Origin: Streptomyces sp. HUAS ZL42
GTDB lineage: Bacteria; Actinomycetota; Actinomycetes; Streptomycetales; Streptomycetaceae
Direction of reading: 5' to 3'
Length of the DNA stretch: 64,000 nucleotides
Assembly: GCF_040782645.1 (NCBI RefSeq)
Contig: NZ_CP160403.1
Location: 9,273,001-9,337,000 of the forward strand
Part shown: in pieces, positions 26,826-36,100 of the stretch
Numbering within the stretch: the first letter of the stretch is position 1
Layout: every line of letters starts with the position of its first letter
Position numbers and translations under genes: made by a program
Notes under the pieces: generated by a model
Told to the model about the DNA's origin: nothing
What the model saw: only the letters and a program-made list of their open reading frames with translations
The model's database searches: none

Positions 26826-27773
26826 ATGAGTTACTACCCCTCGCACCTGAAGAGCTTTCACGGCCTGCCCGTGCACGTCTTTCCCGTCGCCGAGGACGAT
26901 CCGGTTCCGCTGCCCGAGCCCTCCTCGGTCGCCTGGAAGCTGTCCTGCGACTGGGAGCAGCCCTTCGAGCCCCTGTGGCGCCGCTTCCTCGACGAGGTTT
27001 CCACCGACCAGGTCACCGCGCTCGTCCTCGGCGCCTGGTGGACGGAATGGGACGAGCAAGGCATCGACCCCGTCCTGGAGCTGATCACCGCCGAGGCACC
27101 CCGCTTTTCGCACCTGCGGGCGGTGTTCCTCGCGGACGTGGTGTCCGAGGAGTCGGAGATCTCCTGGATCAAGCAGGGCGACGTCTCCCGAGTCTTGCGC
27201 GCGTGGCCCGGCCTGCGGGAGCTGGGCGTGCGCGGAGCCGAGGGCCTGGTGATCGAACCGCTGCGTCACGACTGCCTGCACACCCTGCGGATCGAGTCCG
27301 GCGGTCTGCCGGCTGGCCCGGTACGCGCGCTGGCGGGCTGTGAGTTCCCGGCCCTGCGGCACCTGGAGCTGTGGCTGGGTACCGCCTGGTACGGCGGCGA
27401 CAGCACGCCCGACGACGTCGCCCCCCTGCTGACCATGCTGGCCGGCTGCCCCGACCTGCGACACCTGGGCCTGCGCAACAGCGACATCCAGGACGACATC
27501 GCCGCCGCCCTGGCCGGTGCTCCCGTCGTGGCGGGTCTGGAGTCCCTCGACCTGAGCATGGGCGTGTTGAGCGACGACGGGGGCGCGGCACTCCTCGCGG
27601 GCCAGCCGCTGAGCCACCTGCGATCGCTGGACCTACGGCACCACTTCATGGGTGACGAGCTGGTCGAGCGCTTCCGGGAGGCGCTGGAGCCCCACGGGGT
27701 GAGTCTCGCCCTGACGCCGGCCCGCCGCCGCTCACACCGCCGGGAGTCGCGGTATGTCGCCGTCGGCGAGTGA
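26826..27773 (+). CDS. STM4015 family LRR-like protein, copy 2
   Basis: 315 residues, clearly paralogous to the preceding gene along its whole length: the same repeat frame with LRAVFLADVVSEESEISWIK, LRELGVRGAEG, LRHLELWLGTAWYG, LRHLGLRNSDIQDD and LESLDLSMGVLSDDG. It also ends RYVAVGE. Separated from copy 1 by 10 bp and overlapping STM4014 by 20 bp, so co-translated. The N-termini and C-terminal basic stretch (PARRRSHRRE) differ most, suggesting different partners. Confidence 0.85.
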   Translation: MSYYPSHLKSFHGLPVHVFPVAEDDPVPLPEPSSVAWKLSCDWEQPFEPLWRRFLDEVSTDQVTALVLGAWWTEWDEQGIDPVLELITAEAPRFSHLRAVFLADVVSEESEISWIKQGDVSRVLRAWPGLRELGVRGAEGLVIEPLRHDCLHTLRIESGGLPAGPVRALAGCEFPALRHLELWLGTAWYGGDSTPDDVAPLLTMLAGCPDLRHLGLRNSDIQDDIAAALAGAPVVAGLESLDLSMGVLSDDGGAALLAGQPLSHLRSLDLRHHFMGDELVERFREALEPHGVSLALTPARRRSHRRESRYVAVGE

Positions 27774-28920
27774 CCCGCGGCCGCACTTCGCGGTGGTCGG
27801 CAATCCCGAGAACCGCCGGGTGACGTTGTTCGCCGAGGCGGTGCGCGCGGCGGGCCTGCCCGGCCCGCGCATCGTGGCGTGGGCGGAGGTACTGCGCAGT
27901 GGCGGGGCCGACTTCGCCGCCGAAGAGACCGTCCGGATCGACTCGCCCGGTGAGAACCCCGACGTCGACCTGCTCCTGCGCGGCACCCCGGATGCCACCC
28001 GCGTCGAGGGCTCGGCCCGCTGGTACTCGAACTTCATGACGGCCCTGCGCAGTCTGCGCGGCGGCATCCGCCTCGACGACCCCGACGAGCTGGCCGTCCT
28101 GTTCGACAAGCGACGCTGCCACGCGGTTCTCGCCGCGGCGGGCGTCCCGGTCCCGGCCTCGCCCACCTCGGGCCCGCGGGGCGCGGCGGTGCGCGGCTGG
28201 GACGACGTACGGGCCTTGATGCGCGAGCACCGGATGCCCCGGCTGTTCGTGAAGCCGGCGCACGGCTCGTCGGCGTCCGGAGTCCTGGCCGTCGAGTCGG
28301 CGGGCGCCGGCCGGATCCGGGCCACCACCTCCGTCGAACTCACCGTGGACGGCAGGTTGTTCAACTCCCTGAAGGTGCGTCGCTACCAACGGGAGCAGGA
28401 CATAGCGGCCATCGTGGACTCGCTGGCCCCGGACGGCCTGCACCTGGAGCGCTGGCTGCCCAAGGCCTCCCAGCGCGGACGCGCCGCCGATCTGAGAGTG
28501 GTGGTCGTGGACGGCCGCGCCACCCACGCGGTGGTCCGCACCAGTCCCTCACCCCTGACCAACCTCCATCTCGGCGGCAGCCGGGGCGACATCGACGAAG
28601 CACGGCAGGCCTTCGAGGCCTCGGGCGCCCGCTGGAGTGACGTCCTCGCCGTCTGCGAACAGGCGGCCGCCTGCTTTCCGCGGACGCTGTGTGTGGGCGT
28701 CGACCTCCTGCCGGCCGTCGGCTGGCGCAGGGTCGCCGTCGGCGAGGTCAACGCCTTCGGTGACCTGCTGCCCCGGCTGACCGGACTGCCCGGCAGCGGA
28801 GCCGAGGGCCTTGACACGTACGCGGCCCAAGTGGCCGCCGTCCTGCGCCGCCCTCGCCGCACCGTGCAGGCCGCGTCGCACCACCCGCACAGAACGGGAA
28901 CCACCCATGTCAGCGCCTGA
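27754..28920 (+). CDS. STM4014 family ATP-grasp protein
   Basis: 388 residues from the ATG at 27754, 20 bp inside the previous gene. An N-terminal Rossmann-like region carries FAVVGNPENRRVTLFAEAV. An ATP-grasp fold follows: RLFVKPAHGSSASGVLAVES (the Lys-containing phosphate clamp, ~165-185), DLRVVVVDGRATHAVVR, and the metal-binding end (GVDLLPAVGWRRVAVGEVNA, then FGD). ATP-grasp enzymes ligate a carboxylate to an amine or thiol. The substrate is unknown but is presumably made or used by the neighbouring enzymes. Confidence 0.85.
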   Translation: MSPSASDPRPHFAVVGNPENRRVTLFAEAVRAAGLPGPRIVAWAEVLRSGGADFAAEETVRIDSPGENPDVDLLLRGTPDATRVEGSARWYSNFMTALRSLRGGIRLDDPDELAVLFDKRRCHAVLAAAGVPVPASPTSGPRGAAVRGWDDVRALMREHRMPRLFVKPAHGSSASGVLAVESAGAGRIRATTSVELTVDGRLFNSLKVRRYQREQDIAAIVDSLAPDGLHLERWLPKASQRGRAADLRVVVVDGRATHAVVRTSPSPLTNLHLGGSRGDIDEARQAFEASGARWSDVLAVCEQAAACFPRTLCVGVDLLPAVGWRRVAVGEVNAFGDLLPRLTGLPGSGAEGLDTYAAQVAAVLRRPRRTVQAASHHPHRTGTTHVSA

Positions 28921-29806
28921 ACCGATCCGCCCGGAGCCCGGCCCCGGCCCGCTCCCGCCTCCGTCCGGCGCACCGGACATGAACGAGGTCGTCGGCAGCC
29001 ACGACATCCTGCTCGTCACGCTCGACACGCTGCGCCACGACGTCGCCGCCGAACTGGCAGCGGCCGGCCGCATCCCGAACCTGGCCCGCCACCTGCCCGA
29101 CGGCCGCTGGGAGAAGCGGCACGCCCCGGGCAGTTTCACCTACGCCTCCCACCAGGCGATCTTCGCCGGCTTCCTGCCCACGCCCGCCGCGCCCGGCCGC
29201 CATCCCCGCCTGTTCGCGGCGGACTTCGCGGGCAGCGAGACGACGGCGGACGGGACCTTCGTCTACGACACTCCGGATCTGGTCTCCGGCCTCGCGAAGG
29301 CCGGTTACCACACGGTGTGCATCGGGGGAGTCGGCTTCTTCAACAAGCGGGGTCCGCTGGGTTCGGTGCTGCCGGGGCTCTTCCAGGAGTCCCACTGGGA
29401 GCCGGAGTTCGGGGTCGCCTCACCGACGTCGTTCGAGTCGCAGGTGACCCACGCCGAGCGGGTGATCGGCCAACTGCCCGCAGACCAGCCCCTGTTCCTC
29501 TTCGTCAACGTGTCCGCCCTGCACCAGCCCAACTGGTTCCACCTGGCGGGCGCCACCAAGGAAGCCGGCGACTCCCGCGAGACGCACGCAGCCGCCCTGG
29601 AGTACGTGGACCGGCACATCGGCCGCCTGTTCGCCGCCGCGAGCAGCAGACGCCGCTGCTTCGCGATCGTCTGCTCCGACCACGGCACGGCGTACGGCGA
29701 CGACGGCTACACCGGTCACCGCATCGGCCACGAATCCGTGTGGACCGTGCCCTACGCCCACTTCCTGCTCGACCCCACGCCCGCCCCCGCAGAGGCCGCC
29801 CGATGA
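28907..29806 (+). CDS. STM4013 family alkaline-phosphatase-superfamily hydrolase
   Basis: 299 residues, overlapping STM4014 by 14 bp. The sulfatase/phosphodiesterase fold is indicated by ILLVTLDTLRHDV (first metal-binding Asp), the region ASHQAIFAGFLPT where the nucleophile of the superfamily usually sits, and IVCSDHGTAYGDDGYTGHRI then GHESVW for the second metal site. No signal peptide, so it acts in the cytosol on a phosphate- or sulfate-ester intermediate. Proline-rich leader (~1-25). ATGA-coupled to STM4012. Confidence 0.84.
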   Translation: MSAPEPIRPEPGPGPLPPPSGAPDMNEVVGSHDILLVTLDTLRHDVAAELAAAGRIPNLARHLPDGRWEKRHAPGSFTYASHQAIFAGFLPTPAAPGRHPRLFAADFAGSETTADGTFVYDTPDLVSGLAKAGYHTVCIGGVGFFNKRGPLGSVLPGLFQESHWEPEFGVASPTSFESQVTHAERVIGQLPADQPLFLFVNVSALHQPNWFHLAGATKEAGDSRETHAAALEYVDRHIGRLFAAASSRRRCFAIVCSDHGTAYGDDGYTGHRIGHESVWTVPYAHFLLDPTPAPAEAAR

Positions 29807-31158
29807 CGACCCTGACCAGTGCTCACCGCGTGGCCCCGTACCAGAGCTACGTGTATGCCTACCCGCACAAGACCGCGTACCGGAAGCTCGACGACCGCCC
29901 GCTGCTGAGCACCCTGTGGGCGGCCGAGCCCAAGGACGCCCTCTCCCTCTACCTCCACATCCCCTTCTGCGAGATCCGCTGCGGGTTCTGCAACCTGTTC
30001 ACCCGCATCGGCGCCCCGGACGACCTCACCACGGCTTACCTCGACGCGCTGGAACGCCAGGCCACCGCAGTACGGGAGGCGCTGGGGGAGAAGGCAACCG
30101 TCCGGTTCGCCACCACGGCCTTCGGCGGCGGCACCCCGACCTTCCTCACGGCCGCCGAACTGGAACGGCTCTGCGACATAGCCGAACACGGCATGGGCGC
30201 CGACCTCCAGACCGTGCCTCTCTCCGTGGAGGCCTCGCCCGCCACGGCCACGGCCGACCGGCTGGCCGTCCTGGCCGAACGCGGCACCACGCGCCTCAGC
30301 CTCGGCGTGCAGAGCTTCGACGACACCGAGGCCCGGGCAGCCGTGCGCCCCCAGCGGCGCGCCGACGTGGAGGCGGCACTCGGGCGCGTCCGCGACGCCC
30401 GGATACCCGTGCTCAACATCGACCTGATCTACGGTATCGACGGCCAGACGGAGGCCACCTGGCTGCGCTCTCTGGACGCCGCCCTCGCCTGGCGCCCCGA
30501 GGAGCTCTACCTCTACCCCCTCTACATCCGTCCCCTGACCGGCCTCGGCAGGCGGGCCGACGCGTCCGACCCGGCCTGGGACGAGCAGCGCCTGCGCCTC
30601 TACCGCACCGGTCGCGACCACCTCCTCGCGCACGGATACCAACAGCAGTCCATGCGCATGTTCCGCCGCGCCGACGCACCCCCGCAGGGCGCGGACGACT
30701 ACGCCTGCCAGACCGACGGCATGATCGGCCTGGGCTGCGGCGCCCGCTCCTACACGGCGGAACTGCACTACTCCTTCGACTACGCCGTCGGCATGCACGA
30801 GATCCGCTCGATCATCGACGACTACGTCGCCCGCCCGGCCGCCGACTTCGCCCACGCCGAGTACGGCCGCCGAATGAACCCGGACGAGTCGCGCCGCCGC
30901 CACCTGCTGCAGTCGCTGCTCCAGGCCGAAGGGCTCCAAGCCGCCGACTACCGGACCCGTTTCGGCGGCAGTACCCCCGCGGACGACTTCCGGACCGAAC
31001 TCGAGCGGTTCGCCGAGCGCGGCTGGCTGGAATCAGGAGACCCGCTCGCCGCCGTCCTCCGCCTGACTCCGGAGGGCCTGGCCCACTCCGACGCCATCGG
31101 CCCGGAACTGTTCTCCCCGGCCGTACGTGCCGCGATGGCCGCCTACGAGAGGAAGTGA
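29803..31158 (+). CDS. STM4012 family radical SAM protein (HemN-like)
   Basis: 451 residues. The [4Fe-4S]/SAM motif CEIRCGFC (Cys56, Cys60, Cys63) follows SLYLHIPF as in HemN. FGGGTPTFLTAAEL is the SAM-amine motif, with RLSLGVQSFDD and NIDLIYGIDGQTEATW next. The C-terminal part resembles the HemW/HemN closing domain. Other HemN-like proteins act as coproporphyrinogen dehydrogenases, haem chaperones or methyltransferases; no heme genes are nearby, so a pathway-specific C-C or C-S chemistry is more likely. Confidence 0.87.
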   Translation: MTTLTSAHRVAPYQSYVYAYPHKTAYRKLDDRPLLSTLWAAEPKDALSLYLHIPFCEIRCGFCNLFTRIGAPDDLTTAYLDALERQATAVREALGEKATVRFATTAFGGGTPTFLTAAELERLCDIAEHGMGADLQTVPLSVEASPATATADRLAVLAERGTTRLSLGVQSFDDTEARAAVRPQRRADVEAALGRVRDARIPVLNIDLIYGIDGQTEATWLRSLDAALAWRPEELYLYPLYIRPLTGLGRRADASDPAWDEQRLRLYRTGRDHLLAHGYQQQSMRMFRRADAPPQGADDYACQTDGMIGLGCGARSYTAELHYSFDYAVGMHEIRSIIDDYVARPAADFAHAEYGRRMNPDESRRRHLLQSLLQAEGLQAADYRTRFGGSTPADDFRTELERFAERGWLESGDPLAAVLRLTPEGLAHSDAIGPELFSPAVRAAMAAYERK

Positions 31159-31167
31159 GCCGGCTCG

Positions 31168-32046
31168 ATGGACCTGACCGTCCTGTACCGCGGCCCTCTG
31201 GCGTCCTGCGACTACGACTGCCCGTACTGCCCGTTCGCCAAGCGCCGAGACAGCAGGGAGCAGTTGCGCGCGGACCGCGCGAGCCTGGAGCGGTTCGCCG
31301 CCTGGGTCGGCGACCAGACCGACGACCGCCTCTCGGTCCTCTTCACTCCGTGGGGAGAGGGACTGGTGCGCTCCTGGTACCGGCGCACCCTGACCGACCT
31401 CTCCCACCAGCCCCACGTCCGCCGCGTCGCCATCCAGACGAACCTCAGTTGCCGCACCGAATGGCTGGCCGCCGCCGACCTCGACACCCTGGCCCTGTGG
31501 TGCACGTACCACCCGGGTCAGACCCCATACGACCGCTTCCTCGGCAAGTGCCGCGAACTGGCCCGCCTCGGCGTCCGCTTCAGCGTCGGCACAGTCGGTC
31601 TGCCCGGCCACCTGGAGGCGGCCCGGCGCCTGCGCGCCGAGCTGCCCGAGCACGTGTACCTGTGGGTCAACGCCGCAGAGGGCCACCAATACGACGACGC
31701 GGAGGCCGGCCTCTGGACCGACCTGGACCCGCTGTTCCCGTACAGCCGCCACCCGCACGCCAGCGCCGGTCTGCCCTGCCGGACAGGCGACTTTGTGATC
31801 TCGGTCGACGGCGACGGCACGGTCCGCCGCTGCCACTTCGTCCGCACCGAACTCGGCAACCTCTACGACGGCTCGTACCGTGCGGCTCTCCGTCCCCGTC
31901 CCTGCCCCCTGACCGTCTGCGACTGCCACATCGGCTACGTCCACCTGGAGACACTGCCGCTCTACGACGTCTTCGCGGGCGGGGTCCTGGAGCGGATCCC
32001 CGCCGCGCCCACTGGACGAGCTCCCACTCCTGCGAAGTGTCAGTGA
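31168..32046 (+). CDS. STM4011 family radical SAM protein
   Basis: 292 residues. CDYDCPYC (Cys14/18/21) binds the catalytic cluster right at the N-terminus, and the barrel includes LSVLFTPWGEG and VAIQTNLSCRTEWL. The C-terminal ~80 residues have a SPASM/twitch-like set of cysteines (GLPCRTGDFVISVDGDGTVR, RCHFV, RPCPLTVCDCHIGY) for an extra Fe-S cluster, typical of enzymes acting on peptides or large substrates. 9 bp after STM4012; last gene of the operon. Confidence 0.87.
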   Translation: MDLTVLYRGPLASCDYDCPYCPFAKRRDSREQLRADRASLERFAAWVGDQTDDRLSVLFTPWGEGLVRSWYRRTLTDLSHQPHVRRVAIQTNLSCRTEWLAAADLDTLALWCTYHPGQTPYDRFLGKCRELARLGVRFSVGTVGLPGHLEAARRLRAELPEHVYLWVNAAEGHQYDDAEAGLWTDLDPLFPYSRHPHASAGLPCRTGDFVISVDGDGTVRRCHFVRTELGNLYDGSYRAALRPRPCPLTVCDCHIGYVHLETLPLYDVFAGGVLERIPAAPTGRAPTPAKCQ

Positions 32047-33125
32047 CCGCGCCTGTTGCCCGGGCCGACCGGTGGTGCTCAGTGGTGGGTGGACGGGTCT
32101 CAGTGGGAACGGGAGGCGGCACGCCGCCCGCGCGCCGGGGTCGTCCGGGGCGGTGGCGCGGTCGAGGTGCGGATGATGAGGCCGACCGGAGGGTCGCTCG
32201 ACGGCAAGGGAGCCGTGTGCGCAGGTTCGAATCCTGCCAGGGGCGCACTGCACCAGAAGGGCCGTGCGGCAGGGGTGTTCGCATCAGCTGAAGTGCCGGC
32301 GAGGACGCCGGTGCGGGCATGGGTCTCCCCAGGCGTCGCAGAGTGACCAGGTTCCAGCATCTCCGTGATCGTCAGGCCCGGGTCTCCTCTCCTCTCAGGG
32401 CGCTCCATCGTGCCTTTCCGCGCGAGCCCTTGGCCTTCCGGCGGTATGGCCACGTCGACTCGTAGTCGTCGGCAGCGGCGAGGACTTGGATGCGGGATGC
32501 GGCGCCCCAGGCCTGGCCGCCGCCGACTCCACCGGTCTCGCGCCCGGGGGCGCCGCCTTCCACGGACTCAAGATCAGCGCTCAGGTCAGTAACTCGCCAG
32601 CTGCCCTGGGGCACACGGAAGGCACCCCCATTGCACGGCTTGGCGCGCCACCGGGCACACGAGCCCCGGTCGCGTCAGGCGCCAACGCCATCAGTTTGCC
32701 GTCCCGTCGGCGAGAGGGTCGGATGTTCGGGTGGGCGCGCACCATGACCAAGACGGACATCCGACCCCTGAAGCTGCCGCCTGAGCAGCCCGCCGCCGCA
32801 GCTCGACGGACCGCGAGCTGCCCGCTCCACCCCGCGAGGCCGTGGAGCCGTCGAGACCAGGCCCCTTCCCGGGCCGACACTCCGGCCGCGATGGATCTCG
32901 GTGGCGTCTGCCGGCCCGTCCAGGTCGCCGAATCGAGGAAGGCCGCGTTCCTCGGTCGTTTCTTCCGCACCGGGCAGCCCTGGTGACGCGCGAAGCGCCG
33001 ATCGGCGGGGGGCGGACCGGCGCCGCCGCCATGATCTGCGGCTCTCTCTCCCCGGCTGCTCGACGCCGCGGGAAAGCTCTCGTCGTCCGGGCCCGGAGGA
33101 CGGCCCGAACCCGGGCGTCCAGCGC
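32047..33125. other. 1.08-kb stretch without a supported gene
   Basis: Both strands have open frames because of the GC content, but none resembles a protein family or has a credible start. On the minus strand 32372-32614 the C-terminal ADDYESTWPYRRKAKGSRGK has plausible coding character but no recognised relatives. A tRNA T-arm-like element is at 32221-32237. The region may be a decayed junction between the STM operon and the transporter-phosphatase gene. Confidence 0.5.
32221..32237 (+). other. tRNA T-arm-like remnant
   Basis: gcaggttcgaatcctgc forms a perfect 5-bp T stem around a canonical TTCGAAT loop. Preceding it, acggcaagggagccgt can form a variable-arm-like hairpin, but no acceptor or anticodon arm with correct spacing can be drawn. 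The sequence therefore looks like the 3' part of a former tRNA or an attachment-site scar rather than a working tRNA gene. Confidence 0.35.
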
Positions 33126-36100
33126 CTATTCGACCGTTTCGGCGGCGAGCCGCTGGGCGGGGATGACCTGCTCCGTCCAGATGGTCTTGCCGGTTGTCGT
33201 GTAGCGGGTACCCCAGCGCTGGGCGAGCTGGGCCACGATCAGCAGGCCCCTCCCCCCTTCGTCGGTGGTTCGGGCGTGGCGCAGGCGCGGAGACGTGTTG
33301 CTGGCGTCGGAGACCTCGCAGATCAGGCGGCGGTCCCGGATGAGGCGAAGCCGGGCCGGTCCGGACGCGTGGCGGATGGCGTTGGTGACCAGTTCGCTGA
33401 CGATCAGTTCCGTGGTGAACGACAGCTCGTCCAGGCCCCACTCGGCCAGTTGCCGGCCGGCGGCGGCGCGGGCCTGCGACACGGCGGCCGGGACGGTCGG
33501 CAGGTCCCAGGAGGTGACCCGGTCCGGAGCGAGGACGTGGGTGCGGGCGAGGAGCAAGGCCGCGTCGTCGGAGGGGGGACCGGTCAGCAGGGCGTCGACG
33601 GCCTTGCGGCCGAGCTCCTCCAACGTCGGTTCGGGCACCGTGAGCTCGTCGCCGAGGCGGGACAGGCCTACGTCGATGTCGCGGTCGAAGCTCTCGATGA
33701 GGCCGTCGGTGTACAGGGCGATGAGGCTGCCCTCGGCCAGCTCCAGTTCGGCGGACTCGAAGGGGAGGTAGCCGAGGCCGAGGGGCGGTCCGGCGGGCAG
33801 GTCCAGGGTGTCGGCGCGGCCGTCGGGGCCGACGATCACGGGCGGGAGGTGCCCGGCCCGAGCCAGCGTGCACCGTCGGCTGACCGGGTCGTACACGGCG
33901 TACAGGCAGGTGGCTCCCAGGAACGCGGCGCTCACGGTCTCGTCGGCGGCGCCCGCCGCCCCGTCGCCGTCGTGCGCCCCGATGAGGCCGATGACCAGGT
34001 CGTCGAGGTGGGCCAGCAGTTCGTCGGGGGGAAGGTCGAGGTTGGCGAGGGTGCGGACCGCGATGCGCAGGCGCCCCATGGTCGTCGCCGCGTTCATGCC
34101 GTGGCCGACGACGTCCCCGACGACCAGGGCGACCCGGGCTCCGGAGAGCGGGATCACGTCGAACCAGTCGCCGCCCACACCGCTGGGGGCGTCCGCCGGG
34201 AGGTACCAGGACGCCACCTCCAGGGCGGAGCCTCCCGTCAGCTTCTGCGGGAGCAGCGAACGCTGCATGGAGCGGGCCGCGGTGCGCTCACGGGTGAAGC
34301 GGCGCGCATTGTCGACGCACACCGCCGCGCGGGAGACGATCTCCTCGGCGAGGCGTACGTCGTCCTCCTCGAAGGGGCCCGCGCGCCGGGACCGGGCGAA
34401 CGTCGCCACGCCCAGGGTGACTCCGCGGGCCCGCACGGGGACCACCATCAGGGAACGGATGCCGGCCGCCCGGATGGAGTCGCCCAGGGAGTGGTCCTCG
34501 GACACCCAGGCGCTGGTGGCGGGGTCGAAGGTGCGTTCCACGAGGGTCCTGCTCTCCAGCAGGCAGCGGGTCACGGGCGACGAGGGGGCGCGCAGTACCG
34601 TTTCTCCGACGGCCAGGGCCGCCTCCGGGCAGCCCTCGCGTACCGACTGCTGGCCCGCGCGGCGGATGACGGGTGTCATGCCGACCGGTCCGGGGGCCGG
34701 TTCCTCCCCTCTCATGACCGTGTCGAGCAGGTCGACGGCGACGAAGTCGGCGAGGGACGGCACGGTCTCGTCGGCCAGTTCCTGCGCGGTCCGCATGATG
34801 TCCAGCGTGCTGCCGATGCGGGCGCCGGCGTCGTTCAGCAGGGCGAGGCGTTCCTGCGCTCGCCAGCGTTCGGTGACATCGATGATCATGTACCAGATGC
34901 CCACCTGCCGGCCCTGGCGGTCCTTCATGGCGAAGAAGGACGCGGAGTACGCCCGCTCCCGGTGGGGGTCGGCGCGGCTTGTGCCACGGAACTCGTGGTC
35001 CATCACCGGGCGCCCGGTCCTGAGCACCGTCCCCATCCGCTCCTCGAACGCCTCCGCGTCCGGCTTGGGCAGCACGTCCCTCACCTGCCGCCCCAGCCGC
35101 TGCGCGAGCGGGACCAGGCGGTCCAGCGGCTCGTTCACCCAGACGTAGCGCAGGTCCGTGTCCAGGACGGCGATGCCGACCGGTGCGTGCGTGAGGAACG
35201 GCGTCAGCATCAGCTGGTTCACCCCGCCGCCCGGCATCCGCCAGAAGGCCTGTTTCGGCGGCTGGCCGACGAACATGCCGAAGAGCAGCGCGGCGAGTGT
35301 GGCGACCAGCACGCCCGGGACCATCTCGTAGACGCCCGACTCCAGCGGCCCGAGCAGGGGGTTGATCCTCTTCCACAGAAGGACCGTGACCGCTCCCGAG
35401 ACGATCCCGGCCATGGCTCCCGCCCAGGTCATGCGGGGCCAGTACAGCGAGAGCAGGACGACCGGGCCGAAGGCCGCTCCGAAGCCCGCCCAGGCGTAGG
35501 CGACGATGCTCAGCAGCCCGTCGGCTCTCAGCGCGATCACGTAGGCGATCACGATCACCACGACGACGGCGCCGCGGCCCACCCACACCAGCGCCTTGTC
35601 CGTGGCGCGGCGGTTGAGGAGCGCGCGGTAGAAGTCCTCCGTGAGGGCCACGGACGACACCAGGAGCTGGCTGTCCGCGGTCGACATGATCGCGGCCAGT
35701 ACGGCAATCAGCATCACCCCGGCGATCCAGGGGTTGAGCAGGGTCCGGCTCAGGACGATGTACAGCGTGTCCGGGTCGGGGAGCGGCGTGCCGAGCCGCC
35801 CGATCCCGACGAGGCCGACGAGCGTTGCGCCGCCGAGCACGACGACGACCCAGCCCGTTCCGATACGGCGGGCCGCGGGGATCGCGCGGATGCTGCGGAT
35901 GCCCATGAAGCGGGCCAGGATGTGCGGCTGACCGAAGTAGCCGAGGCCCCAGGCGAGCAGCGAGACGATCGCGACGGCGCCGAGTGACCCGCCTGCCGAC
36001 CACCGGCCGTCCGCGTAGTTGACCTCGGCACCCATGTCCAGCAGTCCCGGCGCCTTGGCGTCGAGGGCGTCGCCCAGTGCCCCGAAGCCGCCGAGCGCCG

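Noticed and set aside
29803..31158. Oxygen-independent coproporphyrinogen oxidase (hemN/hemW)
   Set aside because: The radical-SAM motif fits HemN, but the conserved operon context (STM4011-4015) and lack of heme genes favour the STM4012 family.
32221..32247. A functional tRNA gene
   Set aside because: Only the T arm folds correctly; no anticodon loop and no contiguous 7-bp acceptor stem can be drawn.
32901..35987. A 1028-codon open frame on the plus strand
   Set aside because: It is the antisense shadow of the symporter-phosphatase gene: His/Glu/Gly/Arg-rich low-complexity translation with no family motif, caused by high GC.
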